Positions 16,471-26,119 of a stretch of 64,000 bases of DNA are shown piece after piece. The notes below the pieces were generated by a model. That model was not told where the DNA came from. It made no database searches and saw only the letters and a program-made list of their open reading frames with translations. Position numbers and translations under genes: made by a program. The DNA comes from Pseudophaeobacter flagellatus (GTDB lineage: Bacteria > Pseudomonadota > Alphaproteobacteria > Rhodobacterales > Rhodobacteraceae), in assembly GCF_021228235.1 (NCBI RefSeq), contig NZ_JAJQRG010000001.1, positions 310,001-374,000 on the forward strand, read 5' to 3'. Positions within the stretch are counted from its first letter, which is position 1; every line of letters begins with the position of its first letter.

Positions 16471-18852
16471 TTAGCTCTCCAGATCAAGCGCCAGCGCATA
16501 GGCGACGCGTTCGGTTGCGGTCAGTTTGAGGCGCAGCGCCTGTTGATACAGGTCTTCAAATTCGGCCATATCATGCAATTCATCGGCCTTGGCGCGGTGC
16601 CAGTCCAGCCCCTTTTGGTGCCAGCTGCGTAGCGCCTTGTCCTGTAGCAGGCGATCATATTCAGCCTGCAACCGCAACAGGTTGCGCTGGATAGTGACAT
16701 CGCGGTGATCGTTCCAATCCATGCGGATCCAATAGTTGATCCCGATAGAGCGATCCACATGAAGGGCGCGCCCGCGCTGGCGTTTGACCAGAAAACTTTC
16801 GGCAGAGCGTAGCGCATAGTGGTTGAGCTGGACCAGGTCATAGCCGATGGATTTGCGCGAGTTGCGCCAGCCATTGTCAACGGCTTCCCGGGTCATGTCG
16901 CTGCCTGAACCATTGACCCATTTCACCTGATCGCGCATCGGCTCTGTCAGTTTGTTGGGGCGGTGGCAGCTGATTTTTTGATAGGCACCGATGTTCTTGA
17001 ACATGGTCTTAAACCCCCAGACCGTATGCGGCTTGGGGCAGTATTTCGGTGCGCAGGCGTCAAACTGGCCAATTACGAACCTGTCGGCCAGGCGGTCCAC
17101 CCCGTTTGAGCCAAACAGCCGCCAGGTCATCGCGATATTGCTGGCGTCCGGCACCTGATCGAACAGATCCTGCAGCGTGCCATTGCCGCAGCGCACGTTG
17201 ATGAATTCATCCACATCAATATGGATCACCCAATCCGCATCGCGGATCAGCGGCTCTTTCAGGGATTGGTTTAGCGCATGTTGCTGCGGCGAGTTGCCCT
17301 TCCAGTTGTCATTGTTCCGATGCTGCACGATGCCCAGATCCTGTAGGCGGTCCAGCAGTTCGCTGGTACCATCTTCGCAGCCATTGGTGTAGATGAGGAA
17401 GTTATCAACCCCAATGGCGCGGTGATAGGCGATCCATTCCAGGATATAGGGGGCTTCGTTTTTCATGCAGCCGACAATGACATTGCCGCTGGATCCATGG
17501 GCCAGTTGCCGGGGCGGTATTGCGCGATAGGGCGATTGCGGCTGGTCTTCGCCTTTTTGGCCCAGCGTGTTGTGTGGCTTGAAGGCAGAGTTTTGCAGCA
17601 TGTCGAAATTTTCCATCGCCAGCGGGCTCATCACGGCAAGGGCGTCTTTGCTGGGTCGGGGGCGCGGGGCCGTTTCGGTCTGGTCCAGATCCTTCAAATC
17701 CGCTGCCTTGCCGCGTCTTTCTTCCTTGGTGGCCTTGGTGATGCGGCGCATGAAGGTCAGCAGATACTGTGAGGCGCGATATCCGCGTGTTGTCGCGGCC
17801 TCCTCCCAGGGGGGGCTGGGCTTGGTTTCGGCGGAAATGGCCCCGAAGTTGGCGGCCTGCAGCGCCGGGTGCTGGCGGGCAAGAGCCTGATTGGCAGCGG
17901 AAAAATACTGTGAGACTGCGGTCAGGCTGCAGGGGTCGATTGGCGCGCCTTCGATGGCGATCTCGTTCAGAAAACTGCGCCAGAGCGGCCGCGGCAGAAT
18001 CATCTCGCGCTGGGCCAGCAGCTGCAACAGTAAGGTATTAAGCTGTCGGCTGCGCGCCAGCCAGGCGGCAGAGGGCTGTTGCGGCACCTTGGTCTCCGGG
18101 CTGCGTCCAATCTGGCCGTCAATGTCAAAGGCGGCGCAGATCTCGTGGGGGGCCTCGGTGCCATAGATGCTTGCGGCGTCAAAGGGGCGAAACGACAATG
18201 CGCTGGTGCCAAATGTGGCCTCCCAGTGCTGTTGCAAAGCCATGTAATCGAGCCAGAAAGGCGCGGCTTGGGTCTCTTCAAACTGCCCGGCCTGCGGATC
18301 TGGCTGTGGCAGAGTGGCAAGCGCGGCCTGCCACCAACTCATGTTCTGGTCCTGCGCGAGCCTGGCTATCAGCGCCAGCTCCTGGTCTAGCGTACGGTCG
18401 CGTCCCTCTAGAATCTGAGCACCGTAGTGATGTGCCAGCGCGCAGGCGGGGCTGTCGATATGGGCGACGATCCGGATGTCATCCGACAGCGGCGTCAGCA
18501 GGGCCTTCAACCGCTCCAGCTCGCTTTTGCGGTGCAGTTTTGCCCCAAGCTGTGAGGCCGAGAGGATCAGCCTGTCCGGCTGGGCCCTGTCCACCTCTCG
18601 GTGCAGATCTTCGATCAGCTTCTCGCGCAGGCGCGCCTGTTTTTCCGCTGTGATAAAGCCGCGGTTGTAGCGCAGGGGATCAATATGATCCGCATCGGTG
18701 ACCGCCATGAACAGGCGCGTATGGTTGCTGGAACCGGGCGCGCGAGGAAACAGGATGCCCTTGGCCTGCAATTGGGACCGCTTGTCGGCCATGATGCGTT
18801 GCAGATGATCCGCGCCAGCCTGCTCCAGCCCGATATGTAGATAGATCCGCAT
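16471..18852 (-). CDS. Fusion: degenerate sulfotransferase-like domain plus GT2 glycosyltransferase
   Basis: A 793-residue protein. The N-terminal half (about 1-330) opens MRIYLHIGLEQAGADHLQ, which aligns in pattern with the sulfotransferase 5'-PSB loop (HIGLPKTGTTSIQ-like) but has lost the Lys and Ser/Thr residues, so PAPS binding is doubtful. A poorly conserved linker spans about 330-455. The C-terminal part (about 455-793) has the GT2 pattern VGCMKNEAPYILEWIAYHRAIG and DWVIHIDVDEFINV seen in the two neighbouring paralogues. The ATG at 18852 overlaps the stop of the upstream sulfotransferase gene by one base, which fixes the start. Bifunctionality is inferred. Confidence 0.8.
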   Translation of the reverse strand: MRIYLHIGLEQAGADHLQRIMADKRSQLQAKGILFPRAPGSSNHTRLFMAVTDADHIDPLRYNRGFITAEKQARLREKLIEDLHREVDRAQPDRLILSASQLGAKLHRKSELERLKALLTPLSDDIRIVAHIDSPACALAHHYGAQILEGRDRTLDQELALIARLAQDQNMSWWQAALATLPQPDPQAGQFEETQAAPFWLDYMALQQHWEATFGTSALSFRPFDAASIYGTEAPHEICAAFDIDGQIGRSPETKVPQQPSAAWLARSRQLNTLLLQLLAQREMILPRPLWRSFLNEIAIEGAPIDPCSLTAVSQYFSAANQALARQHPALQAANFGAISAETKPSPPWEEAATTRGYRASQYLLTFMRRITKATKEERRGKAADLKDLDQTETAPRPRPSKDALAVMSPLAMENFDMLQNSAFKPHNTLGQKGEDQPQSPYRAIPPRQLAHGSSGNVIVGCMKNEAPYILEWIAYHRAIGVDNFLIYTNGCEDGTSELLDRLQDLGIVQHRNNDNWKGNSPQQHALNQSLKEPLIRDADWVIHIDVDEFINVRCGNGTLQDLFDQVPDASNIAMTWRLFGSNGVDRLADRFVIGQFDACAPKYCPKPHTVWGFKTMFKNIGAYQKISCHRPNKLTEPMRDQVKWVNGSGSDMTREAVDNGWRNSRKSIGYDLVQLNHYALRSAESFLVKRQRGRALHVDRSIGINYWIRMDWNDHRDVTIQRNLLRLQAEYDRLLQDKALRSWHQKGLDWHRAKADELHDMAEFEDLYQQALRLKLTATERVAYALALDLES

Positions 18853-19478
18853 CAGCTGTCCTGTGCCTTTTTGTTGACATTGGCCTTGCCCCACCAGGGC
18901 AGATCACGGTTCAGATGGCGGCCCACCTGGGCCTGGGCATCCGGGCTGGCGATGTCGAGCTCCAGATACCTGGAATCGTCGCGAAACCAATGGGCCAGCG
19001 CCTCGTAGTGGCCATCAATCCACCGCATCTGCTGATCGGCGGTTTTGCCATAGCCAATCGGCAGCCCTGGCACCGTACTGGCGGGCAGCCGGGTGGTGCC
19101 AAGATTGTTCCAGGCCATGATTGATTTTGAATGGCTTTCAGCATCGCGCCTGGTGGCGATGAAACGCGCCTCTGGGTAAAGGTCTTGCAACGCCTTGATC
19201 ATGGCAAAATCGAACTGCGGCCAGATCGAGAATTTGCCATGTATAAAGCTGATCTCGCTGACCGCGTCATAGTCCTGCATATATGCCATCGGGTCGCCGA
19301 CCTCATAAAGCCCCTTATAGAGCAGCGAGCCGACAAAGACGCGGCGCTTGCCGGGGCGGTCTTGCTCGCGCTCTTTCAGGCGGTGATCTGCGACATGATA
19401 ACCCGCCTGCGACAGCGCCCGGTTCAGGGTGGTGGTACCGGACTTCGGCAGGCCGAGGTTGATGACTTTCAGAACCAT
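18852..19478 (-). CDS. Sulfotransferase family protein
   Basis: A 208-residue P-loop protein of the sulfotransferase superfamily. The 5'-phosphosulfate-binding motif NLGLPKSGTTTLNRAL (residues 7-22) is intact, and the 3'-phosphate-binding segment is ATRRDAESHSKSIMAWNN near residue 108. PAPS-dependent sulfation of a glycan is the likely reaction. It lies 8 nt downstream of one GT2 gene and overlaps the next by one base, so it belongs to the glycan operon. The genome also makes APS/PAPS intermediates through the cys locus at 32-36 kb. Confidence 0.87.
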   Translation of the reverse strand: MVLKVINLGLPKSGTTTLNRALSQAGYHVADHRLKEREQDRPGKRRVFVGSLLYKGLYEVGDPMAYMQDYDAVSEISFIHGKFSIWPQFDFAMIKALQDLYPEARFIATRRDAESHSKSIMAWNNLGTTRLPASTVPGLPIGYGKTADQQMRWIDGHYEALAHWFRDDSRYLELDIASPDAQAQVGRHLNRDLPWWGKANVNKKAQDS

Positions 19479-19486
19479 GGTGCGCC

Positions 19487-20530
19487 TCAGTATCCCAGTG
19501 CAGGCAACAGGCCCAGATCGGTCAGCAAGGCCTCTTCCTGCGGTGGCAGGGTTGGGGTGGCCAAGAGTTGCCGACGCATTTTCTGATAGGCCGGCTGCGC
19601 CAACAGCTGATCGCGCTTGTCCCGGTGTCGCTGCAGGCAGATCTCGTGCAGGGTGGCGATTTCGACGTCAGATTTCAGCGCCTTCAGCGCCTGTTGCAGA
19701 CCGGGCAGATAGCGCTGGATAGAGCGATCCTCATATGAGGGGTCATTGCGTTCGCGCCAATAGCTGTCGTCAAAGGCGCGGTGCTCGCGGTTGACATCGC
19801 CGCGGTCATTCTTGACCAGATAGCTGTCAAGCGAGCGCAGCGCATAGTGGTTGAGGGTGGCCAGATCGCGGCTGCCCTTGGCGGGGAATTTGCGGATGCG
19901 GCGGGGATTGTCCGCCACCAGAAACTTGGGCGGTACATCGCGGCCGGATCCATCGCACCAATGGGGGAACCTGCGTGGTGGCAGACCTTTCTTGAAGAAA
20001 GGCCGGTGCGCGCCGTAGTATTTCAGCGGAAAATCCTGACGCACCAGGGTTTTGACTTCAATTGCGGTTTCGGCGCACCAGATATCGGGATTATGAGAGC
20101 GGCTGAACTGTGCGATCACCGGCTCATCAACAAATGCCTCTATCCCGTTGTTGGCAAAGAACTGAAAGCTAACGGAAATTGCACCGGGGTTGCCACAGGC
20201 CGTGATCAGGGCAGGAATGGTATGATCCCCGGTGTGGATATTGAGGAATTCATCCACATCTGCAATCCAGACCCAATCTGCCTCCTGTACCAGCGGCTGA
20301 TGGGCGGCATCTTTCAGCGCTTCCATTTGGTAATTGCGCCCCTGCGCCGGATTGGGCAGATGGGTCAGCAGGCCACGCGCGGCCAAGGCATCCAGCAATT
20401 CAGCCGTGCCATCGGTGCAGTCGTTTGAATAGAAAAGGAAATCGGTGACGCCAATCAGCCGGTTATAGGCGATCCATTCCAGCAGAAACGGGCCTTCGTT
20501 CTTGACGCAGGTTACTGCAGTGATGCGCAT
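19487..20530 (-). CDS. Glycosyltransferase family 2 protein
   Basis: A 347-residue GT2 protein, first gene of the glycan operon. The frame can be extended to 20626, but MRITAVTCVKNEGPFLLEWI at 20530 matches the N-termini of its paralogues. The motifs are YNRLIGVTDFLFYSNDCTDGT and DWVWIADVDEFLNIHTGDHT near residue 90. The donor-binding DVDEF is conserved in all three copies. Four downstream genes follow on the same strand with gaps of 8 nt or less. Confidence 0.88.
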   Translation of the reverse strand: MRITAVTCVKNEGPFLLEWIAYNRLIGVTDFLFYSNDCTDGTAELLDALAARGLLTHLPNPAQGRNYQMEALKDAAHQPLVQEADWVWIADVDEFLNIHTGDHTIPALITACGNPGAISVSFQFFANNGIEAFVDEPVIAQFSRSHNPDIWCAETAIEVKTLVRQDFPLKYYGAHRPFFKKGLPPRRFPHWCDGSGRDVPPKFLVADNPRRIRKFPAKGSRDLATLNHYALRSLDSYLVKNDRGDVNREHRAFDDSYWRERNDPSYEDRSIQRYLPGLQQALKALKSDVEIATLHEICLQRHRDKRDQLLAQPAYQKMRRQLLATPTLPPQEEALLTDLGLLPALGY

Positions 20531-20950
20531 GTCACATCCTCTTTCAGCCGGTGCAGACCGCAGCGCGAGGGATTTCCCAAGGCTGCGCCAGAACAGCCAA
20601 GTGCAGGCCCCCCGCAGTCCCCCCAAGAACTGGGTGGCCCGGAGCCTGAAGGCCTGGAGCTGGATGTTCGGTGCATCGACCTGTCTGCCTCTATGCCCCG
20701 GTTTGTCGGGCGCGTGTTCTTATTGGCGGCAGCTTTGCATTGCCGTCCCTCTGGGTCAATCGTTGCAGGCCTTGGCGCCTTTACTCTGGCCTGTGCTGTT
20801 GCAAGAGTGTTGCGCCGGGGCCTTGCCCCGTGCCCCAGTTACAACGGTGCTGTGGCTTGACCCGGTGCCATGTCCGTGGCCTCTTGGTTGAAACCTAAAG
20901 GGACCCCGGTAAAGCGACCCCGGCAAACAGCCCAAGGAAGGATGCCACGA
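20531..20950. other. Divergent intergenic region between glycan operon and cox cluster
   Basis: About 420 bp, GC-rich, with no coding frame I would accept. Both transcription units read away from it, so promoters for both should be here. I see no clear -35/-10 pair. AAGGAAGG (20934-20941) is the ribosome binding site for the ATPase start at 20951. Confidence 0.5.
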
Positions 20951-21859
20951 ATGATGCAGGTAGCGACAATCGAGCAGGTGCAGACTGCGCTGGGCGAACA
21001 GGGCTATGTCTGTGATCGCGCCTTGGCGACGGTGGTGTTTCTATCGCTGAAACTGGGCCGCCCGCTGTTTCTGGAAGGCGAAGCCGGGGTGGGCAAGACC
21101 GAAATCGCCAAGGCGCTGGCGGCGGCCTTTGGGCGGCGGCTGATCCGGCTGCAATGCTACGAAGGGCTGGATGCATCTTCGGCGGTTTATGAATGGAACT
21201 TTGCCGCCCAGATGGTGGCCATTCGCACCGCCGAAGCAGCAGGCGGTGCCGATCGCGCAACCCTGCAAGGAGAGCTGTTCTCGGATGAATTTCTGATCGA
21301 ACGGCCGCTGCTTGAGGCGATGCGTCCGGATGCGAACGGCCCGCCGGTGCTGTTGATTGATGAACTTGACCGAACCGATGAACCCTTTGAGGCCTTCCTG
21401 CTTGAGGCGCTGTCGGATTTTCAGGTCACTATCCCCGAACTGGGCACCATCAAGGCGCCAGTGCCGCCTATTGTGGTGCTGACCTCCAACCGAACCCGCG
21501 AGGTACACGACGCATTAAAACGCCGTTGCCTGTATCACTGGGTGGATTATCCCGATTTTGACCGCGAGGTAGAGATCCTGAATGCACGCGCGCCTGCTTT
21601 GGCGGCGCAGCTTAGCCGGGAGGTGGTGGCCTTTGTGCAAAGCCTGCGAACCGAGGATCTGTTCAAGAAGCCCGGCGTTGCCGAAACCATTGACTGGGCC
21701 AATTGCCTGCTGGCACTGGATGTCATTGACCTGTCGCCGGCGGTGATCGCGGATACCCTGGGGGCGATCCTGAAATATCAGGATGATATATCGAAGGTGC
21801 AGGGGTCCGAGGCCAAGCGCATTCTGGATCAGGCGCGGGCCAGCCTGGACGCTGGCTGA
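20951..21859 (+). CDS. MoxR-family AAA+ ATPase (CoxD-like)
   Basis: A 302-residue ATPase of the MoxR/CoxD type, thought to act with a VWA partner in maturing the molybdenum hydroxylase. Walker A EGEAGVGKTEIAKAL, Walker B VLLIDELDRTDEPFEAFLLE, and the sensor/arginine segment LTSNRTREVHDALKRRCLYHW are present. CoxD in Oligotropha carboxidovorans is a chaperone for CO dehydrogenase active-site assembly. ATG 20951 is chosen over 20870 and 20942 because AAGGAAGG lies about 9 nt upstream. Its stop overlaps the next start by one base. Confidence 0.88.
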   Translation: MMQVATIEQVQTALGEQGYVCDRALATVVFLSLKLGRPLFLEGEAGVGKTEIAKALAAAFGRRLIRLQCYEGLDASSAVYEWNFAAQMVAIRTAEAAGGADRATLQGELFSDEFLIERPLLEAMRPDANGPPVLLIDELDRTDEPFEAFLLEALSDFQVTIPELGTIKAPVPPIVVLTSNRTREVHDALKRRCLYHWVDYPDFDREVEILNARAPALAAQLSREVVAFVQSLRTEDLFKKPGVAETIDWANCLLALDVIDLSPAVIADTLGAILKYQDDISKVQGSEAKRILDQARASLDAG

Positions 21860-23112
21860 TGGTTGAATTGCCGGATCTCACCCTGCCGGATGATCCCAAG
21901 CTGGCGCAGAATATCACCCATTTTGCCCGTGCCCTGCGCAAGGCGGGGCTGCCCATCGGGCCGGGGCGGGTGGTTGATGCGGTGACAGCGGTGGCGGCGG
22001 CGGGCTTTACCTCGCGGCAAGATTTCTACTGGGCGCTGCATGCCTGTTTTGTCTCCAAACCTGAACACCGGGTGATCTTTGCCCAGGTCTTTCGGCTCTA
22101 TTGGCGCGATCCGCGTTTTCTGGAACGGATGATGGCCGCGCTCTTGCCTGCCATCCGCGGCGCGCAAGAGGAACAGGCGGCAAAACCAGGTGAAAAACGC
22201 GCTGCCGAAGCCTTGCTGGACGGTGCCAATCCACAGCTTGATGCCCCCGATCACCCGGAGGATGAGGGCACCGAGATCGAGGTGGATGCCAGCTTGACCA
22301 TCTCGGCCGAGGAACGGCTGCGCAGCCTGGATTTTGAACAGATGAGCACCGATGAGGTGGCGCAGGCCAAGCGTATTCTGGCGCAGTTGAAATTGCCGGT
22401 ATCGCCGCTGCAGTCCCGTCGCCTGATGGCGGCGCAGCGGGGCAGCAGGCCGGATTGGCGTCGCACCTTCCGCGAGGCGGCCCGCCGGGGGGGCGATATC
22501 CAGTCCATTGCCCGCGCCAAACGCCGCACCCGCTGGCCCAACCTGGTGGTGATCTGTGATATTTCCGGCTCGATGAGCCAATACAGCCGTATCGTACTGC
22601 ATTTCCTGCACGCGGTCAGCAATGCCAAGGGGGCGGGCTGGGCCCGGGTGCATGGTTTTACCTTTGGCACCCGGCTGACCAATATCACCCGCCATCTGGC
22701 CACCCGCGATGTCGATGCTGCCCTGGCCGCCGCAGGTGCCGAAGCGCAAGACTGGGAGGGCGGCACCCGGATTGGTGCCTGCCTGCATGACTTCAACCGG
22801 GACTGGTCGCGCCGTGTTATGGGGCAGGGCGCTGTGGTGCTGCTGATCACCGATGGGCTTGATCGCGATGACCCGGCGGCGCTGGAAAGGGAAATGCAGC
22901 GCTTGCAGCTTTCGGCGCGGCGTCTGATTTGGCTGAACCCGCTGTTGCGCTGGGATGGTTTTGCCGCCAAGGCGCAGGGCATTCGCGCCATGTTACCGTA
23001 TGTTGATAGCTTTCGTGCCGGACATTCCATCGCCGCGCTTCAGGATCTGGCTGAGGTGATTTCGCGCCCCGAGGAGAGCGGTGAAAAAGCCCGCTTGCTG
23101 CGCGATATGTGA
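21859..23112 (+). CDS. VWA domain protein (CoxE-like)
   Basis: A 417-residue partner of the MoxR ATPase. The C-terminal half holds a von Willebrand A domain with an intact MIDAS motif: VVICDISGSMSQYSR (DxSxS, about residue 230), plus VLLITDGLDRDD. The N-terminal half carries PIGPGRVVDAVTAV and ALHACFVSKPEHRVIF, typical of CoxE. The pair is expected to remodel the apo-enzyme during sulfuration or metal insertion. Translationally coupled to the ATPase. Confidence 0.88.
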   Translation: MVELPDLTLPDDPKLAQNITHFARALRKAGLPIGPGRVVDAVTAVAAAGFTSRQDFYWALHACFVSKPEHRVIFAQVFRLYWRDPRFLERMMAALLPAIRGAQEEQAAKPGEKRAAEALLDGANPQLDAPDHPEDEGTEIEVDASLTISAEERLRSLDFEQMSTDEVAQAKRILAQLKLPVSPLQSRRLMAAQRGSRPDWRRTFREAARRGGDIQSIARAKRRTRWPNLVVICDISGSMSQYSRIVLHFLHAVSNAKGAGWARVHGFTFGTRLTNITRHLATRDVDAALAAAGAEAQDWEGGTRIGACLHDFNRDWSRRVMGQGAVVLLITDGLDRDDPAALEREMQRLQLSARRLIWLNPLLRWDGFAAKAQGIRAMLPYVDSFRAGHSIAALQDLAEVISRPEESGEKARLLRDM

Positions 23113-23257
23113 TGCGCGGACCCTGCGCCGCTGGTGGCCACCGGTTTTGTCTTTTGCCAGAGGCGGTGCCGGGCGTCCCGATTTGCGGCTTGAAACCGAA
23201 AGGATGACGCGCAAAGCTGGTATCCACGCGGGCAGGATCTGCCCGACCGGAGGATAA

Positions 23258-24271
23258 ATGACCCAGACCGATGACAGCTCACCCGTCTCCGCAGGCGTTC
23301 CACCCTCGATAGCCAGTGCGGCGCAAACCGCGCTGGCGTGGCACCGCGCTGGTCGCGGGGCAGCCCTTGCCACCGTGGTGCAAACCTGGGGTTCGGCACC
23401 GCGCCGGGTGGGGGCGCAGCTGGTGGTCAGCGGCGACGGGCAGATCGAGGGCTCGGTTTCTGGCGGCTGTGTCGAAGGTGCCGTGGTGCTGGAAGCGCAA
23501 GAGGCGCTGGCGGATGGCAGACACCGGGTGCTGGAGTATGGAGTCAGCGATGGCGATGCCTTTGCCGTTGGACTAGCCTGTGGTGGCACCATTCGCATTC
23601 TGGTTGAACCTGTGGGTGGTTCCATGCCTGTGGACCTGCTGGCGAATTTGGTTGCGGCGCAGAAGGCGCGCGCCCAGGTGGCCTATGAGGTGAACCTAAC
23701 CACTGGAAATGGCGCGGTGCTGCGCGGTGTCTACCCCGAGCGGATGCGATTGGACCGCTCCGGGGTCGAAGAAGACGGAGAGACCTTTGTGGCGGTGCAC
23801 AACCCGCCGCTGCGGCTGGTTGTGGTGGGGGCGGTGCATATCGCCCAGGCTCTGGTGCCGATGGCGGTGCTGGCGGGCTATGATCCGGTGGTGATCGATC
23901 CCCGCGCAGCCTTTGCCTCGCCAGAACGCTTTCCTAGTGTGACCCTGCTGGAGGATTGGCCGGATGAGGCCGTGGCGGCGCTGGGGCTGGATGCGCGCAC
24001 CGCGCTGGTGCTGCTGACCCATGATCCAAAGCTGGACGATCCCGCACTGGCGGCGGGGCTGCGTGAGAAGTGTTTCTACATCGGCGCTCTGGGCTCCAAG
24101 CGCACCCATGCCCAACGGGTTGAGCGGATGGTGGCGGCAGGCTTTGGTGAACAGGATACCGCGCGTATTCATGGCCCAGTGGGGCTGGATATCGGCGCCG
24201 CAGGCCCGGCAGAGATCGCGATTGCGATCCTGGCAGAGATGACAGCGGTACTGCGCGGTAAGGCCAGATGA
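23258..24271 (+). CDS. XdhC/CoxI family molybdenum-cofactor maturation protein
   Basis: A 337-residue XdhC-family protein, a chaperone that receives and sulfurates Moco for xanthine-dehydrogenase-family enzymes. The N-terminal domain has TWGSAPRRVGAQLVVS and GSVSGGCVEGAVV (about residues 45-75); the C-terminal Rossmann-like domain starts LRLVVVGAVHIAQAL and has VIDPRAAFASPERFP and GALGSKRTHAQR. The usual GAGHIAQ is GAVHIAQ here. Its stop overlaps the next start by 4 nt. Confidence 0.9.
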   Translation: MTQTDDSSPVSAGVPPSIASAAQTALAWHRAGRGAALATVVQTWGSAPRRVGAQLVVSGDGQIEGSVSGGCVEGAVVLEAQEALADGRHRVLEYGVSDGDAFAVGLACGGTIRILVEPVGGSMPVDLLANLVAAQKARAQVAYEVNLTTGNGAVLRGVYPERMRLDRSGVEEDGETFVAVHNPPLRLVVVGAVHIAQALVPMAVLAGYDPVVIDPRAAFASPERFPSVTLLEDWPDEAVAALGLDARTALVLLTHDPKLDDPALAAGLREKCFYIGALGSKRTHAQRVERMVAAGFGEQDTARIHGPVGLDIGAAGPAEIAIAILAEMTAVLRGKAR

Positions 24272-25287
24272 AGTTCGGCGCTGTTCAGGTCGCACAGGCC
24301 GAGGGCGCAATCCTGGCCCATTCGATGCAGGCCGCTCAGCCCCCCTATGACACCGGTCTGTGCTATCGCCTTGCCAAGGGCACTTTTCTTACGGCGCAGC
24401 ATCTGGCGGATCTGGCAGCAGAAGGCCACGACCAGATCACGGTTGCCCGGCTGGAAGCGGGCGATCTCCACGAAGATGCGGCTGCCCTGACGCTCGCGCA
24501 GGCCTTGGTGCCGGATGAGGCGGGGCAGGGTATTCGCATCTCTGGTGCTGGGGCGGGACGGGTCAATCTTTATGCGCTGGGCGCCGGGCTGGTTCGGCTG
24601 GACCGCGCGGCACTTGAAGCCCTGAATGGCGTCGATCCAATGATCACCATCGCCACGGTGCCCGATTATCACCGGGTTGATGCTGATGGGATGATCGCCA
24701 CCATCAAGATTATCTCCTACGGGGTCGAGGCTGCGGCGCTGGACCGCGCCAGTGCCGGTGTGGAGGGCGCCTTGCGTGTTTTGCCACCGGTCTTTGCTAC
24801 GGCCAGCCTGATTGAAACCCGCGTTAGCCGGGATATCCCGTCAGATAAGGGGCGGCGCGCGATGGCCGGACGGTTGCACCGTATGGGGTTGAGCCTGACC
24901 GACCGGGTTGTGGTGCCTCACCGCGAGGCGGAACTGGCCACGGCGCTGGCCGAGGCACCGGGGGAGGTCTTGCTGATCCTCACAGGCTCTGCCACCTCGG
25001 ACCCTTTGGATGTGGCGCCAGAGGCGCTGCGCCGGGCCGGGGGCAGCATGACCCGCTTTGGCATGCCTGTGGACCCTGGCAACCTGCTGTTTATCGGGGC
25101 GCTGCAGGGCAAGCCGGTGATTGGCCTGCCGGGCTGCGCGCGTTCTCCGGCGCTGAATGGCGCGGATTGGGTGTTGGAGCGGGTTCTATGTGGCTGTCGG
25201 GTGAGCAGCGCCGATATTGCCGCAATGGGTGTCGGCGGCCTGCTGAAGGAGATCCCCACCCGGCCCATGCCGCGTCGTTCGGATTAG
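24268..25287 (+). CDS. Molybdopterin-binding protein (MoeA-like)
   Basis: A 339-residue protein whose C-terminal half looks like the MoeA/MoaB molybdopterin-binding fold: EVLLILTGSATSDPLDVAPEAL, then GMPVDPGNLLFIGAL and KPVIGLPGCARSPALNGADW. The N-terminal half (AEGAILAHSM...LCYRLAKGTFLTAQHLADLAAEG) matches the N-terminus of MobA/MoeA hybrids found in cox clusters. It is probably involved in molybdate insertion or Moco delivery to CoxL. It is coupled to XdhC by a 4-nt overlap. The exact step is inferred from context. Confidence 0.8.
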   Translation: MKFGAVQVAQAEGAILAHSMQAAQPPYDTGLCYRLAKGTFLTAQHLADLAAEGHDQITVARLEAGDLHEDAAALTLAQALVPDEAGQGIRISGAGAGRVNLYALGAGLVRLDRAALEALNGVDPMITIATVPDYHRVDADGMIATIKIISYGVEAAALDRASAGVEGALRVLPPVFATASLIETRVSRDIPSDKGRRAMAGRLHRMGLSLTDRVVVPHREAELATALAEAPGEVLLILTGSATSDPLDVAPEALRRAGGSMTRFGMPVDPGNLLFIGALQGKPVIGLPGCARSPALNGADWVLERVLCGCRVSSADIAAMGVGGLLKEIPTRPMPRRSD

Positions 25288-25527
25288 GAGCTGGGCGTTA
25301 CGTCTTGATTTTAATGAATTCATGCGAGACTTTTCCGCCTTTTACTCTGGGGCAGGCTGAGGGCGGCGCGGGTTGGACCCTGCGCGCGGTACCTCGGAAA
25401 GCGAAGGCAAAAGCTTGCCAAGCGGCAAGATTGTTTGTGATGGCGCGCTAAAAAAGGGGTTCGCGGCGACGCAATCCCGTGCTTAACTTCGCTTAGCCAA
25501 CAAAAGTAGCAAAAATGGGAGGAATAC

Positions 25528-26013
25528 ATGACCAAGGTCTCAATGACCGTGAACGGCAAGCCTGCGCAAGCCGAGGCCGAGGGCCGCACGTTGCTATCCT
25601 CGTTCCTGCGTGAAGAACTGGGCCTGACCGGCACGCATGTCGGCTGTGATACCAGCCAATGCGGGGCCTGTGTGGTCCATGTGAATGGTGTTGCGGTCAA
25701 ATCCTGCACCATGCTGGCCATTGAGGCCGAAGGCGCAGACGTGGCAACCATCGAAGGCCAGGCGGCTGCGGATGGTACGCTCAATATCATTCAGCAGGCC
25801 TTCCAGGATCATCACGGGCTGCAATGTGGTTTCTGTACGCCCGGCATGGTGATGTCGACGGCGGCGCTGCTGCAAGAAAACCCCAAGCCCAGCGAGCAAG
25901 AGATCCGCGAGTATCTCGAAGGCAATATCTGCCGTTGCACCGGGTACCATAATATCGTCAAGGCGATCATGGCTGCCTCCGGTCAGGATGTATCCGCCAT
26001 CGCGGCGGAATAA
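25528..26013 (+). CDS. coxS: CO-dehydrogenase-like small subunit, 2x[2Fe-2S]
   Basis: A 161-residue iron-sulfur subunit that passes electrons from the Mo site to FAD. The N-terminal plant-type ferredoxin cluster uses Cys40, Cys45, Cys48 and Cys60 (CDTSQCGAC...C). The C-terminal four-helix cluster uses Cys100, Cys103, Cys135 and Cys137 ([17 protein letters not shown]). A strong GGGAGG precedes the start. Gene order S-L-M is the form II arrangement. The same architecture occurs in other molybdenum hydroxylases, so CO as substrate is not proven. Confidence 0.93.
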   Translation: MTKVSMTVNGKPAQAEAEGRTLLSSFLREELGLTGTHVGCDTSQCGACVVHVNGVAVKSCTMLAIEAEGADVATIEGQAAADGTLNIIQQAFQDHHGLQCGFCTPGMVMSTAALLQENPKPSEQEIREYLEGNICRCTGYHNIVKAIMAASGQDVSAIAAE

Positions 26014-26119
26014 GCCGCCCCCTCCTGGGCCTCATTGGGAGGTGTGGCCCCGGCAAAGATCAAACTGCAGAACCAAGAGGTGCGCCATTGGGTGCACCCT
26101 CCAGGGAGGAGATTTGAAT

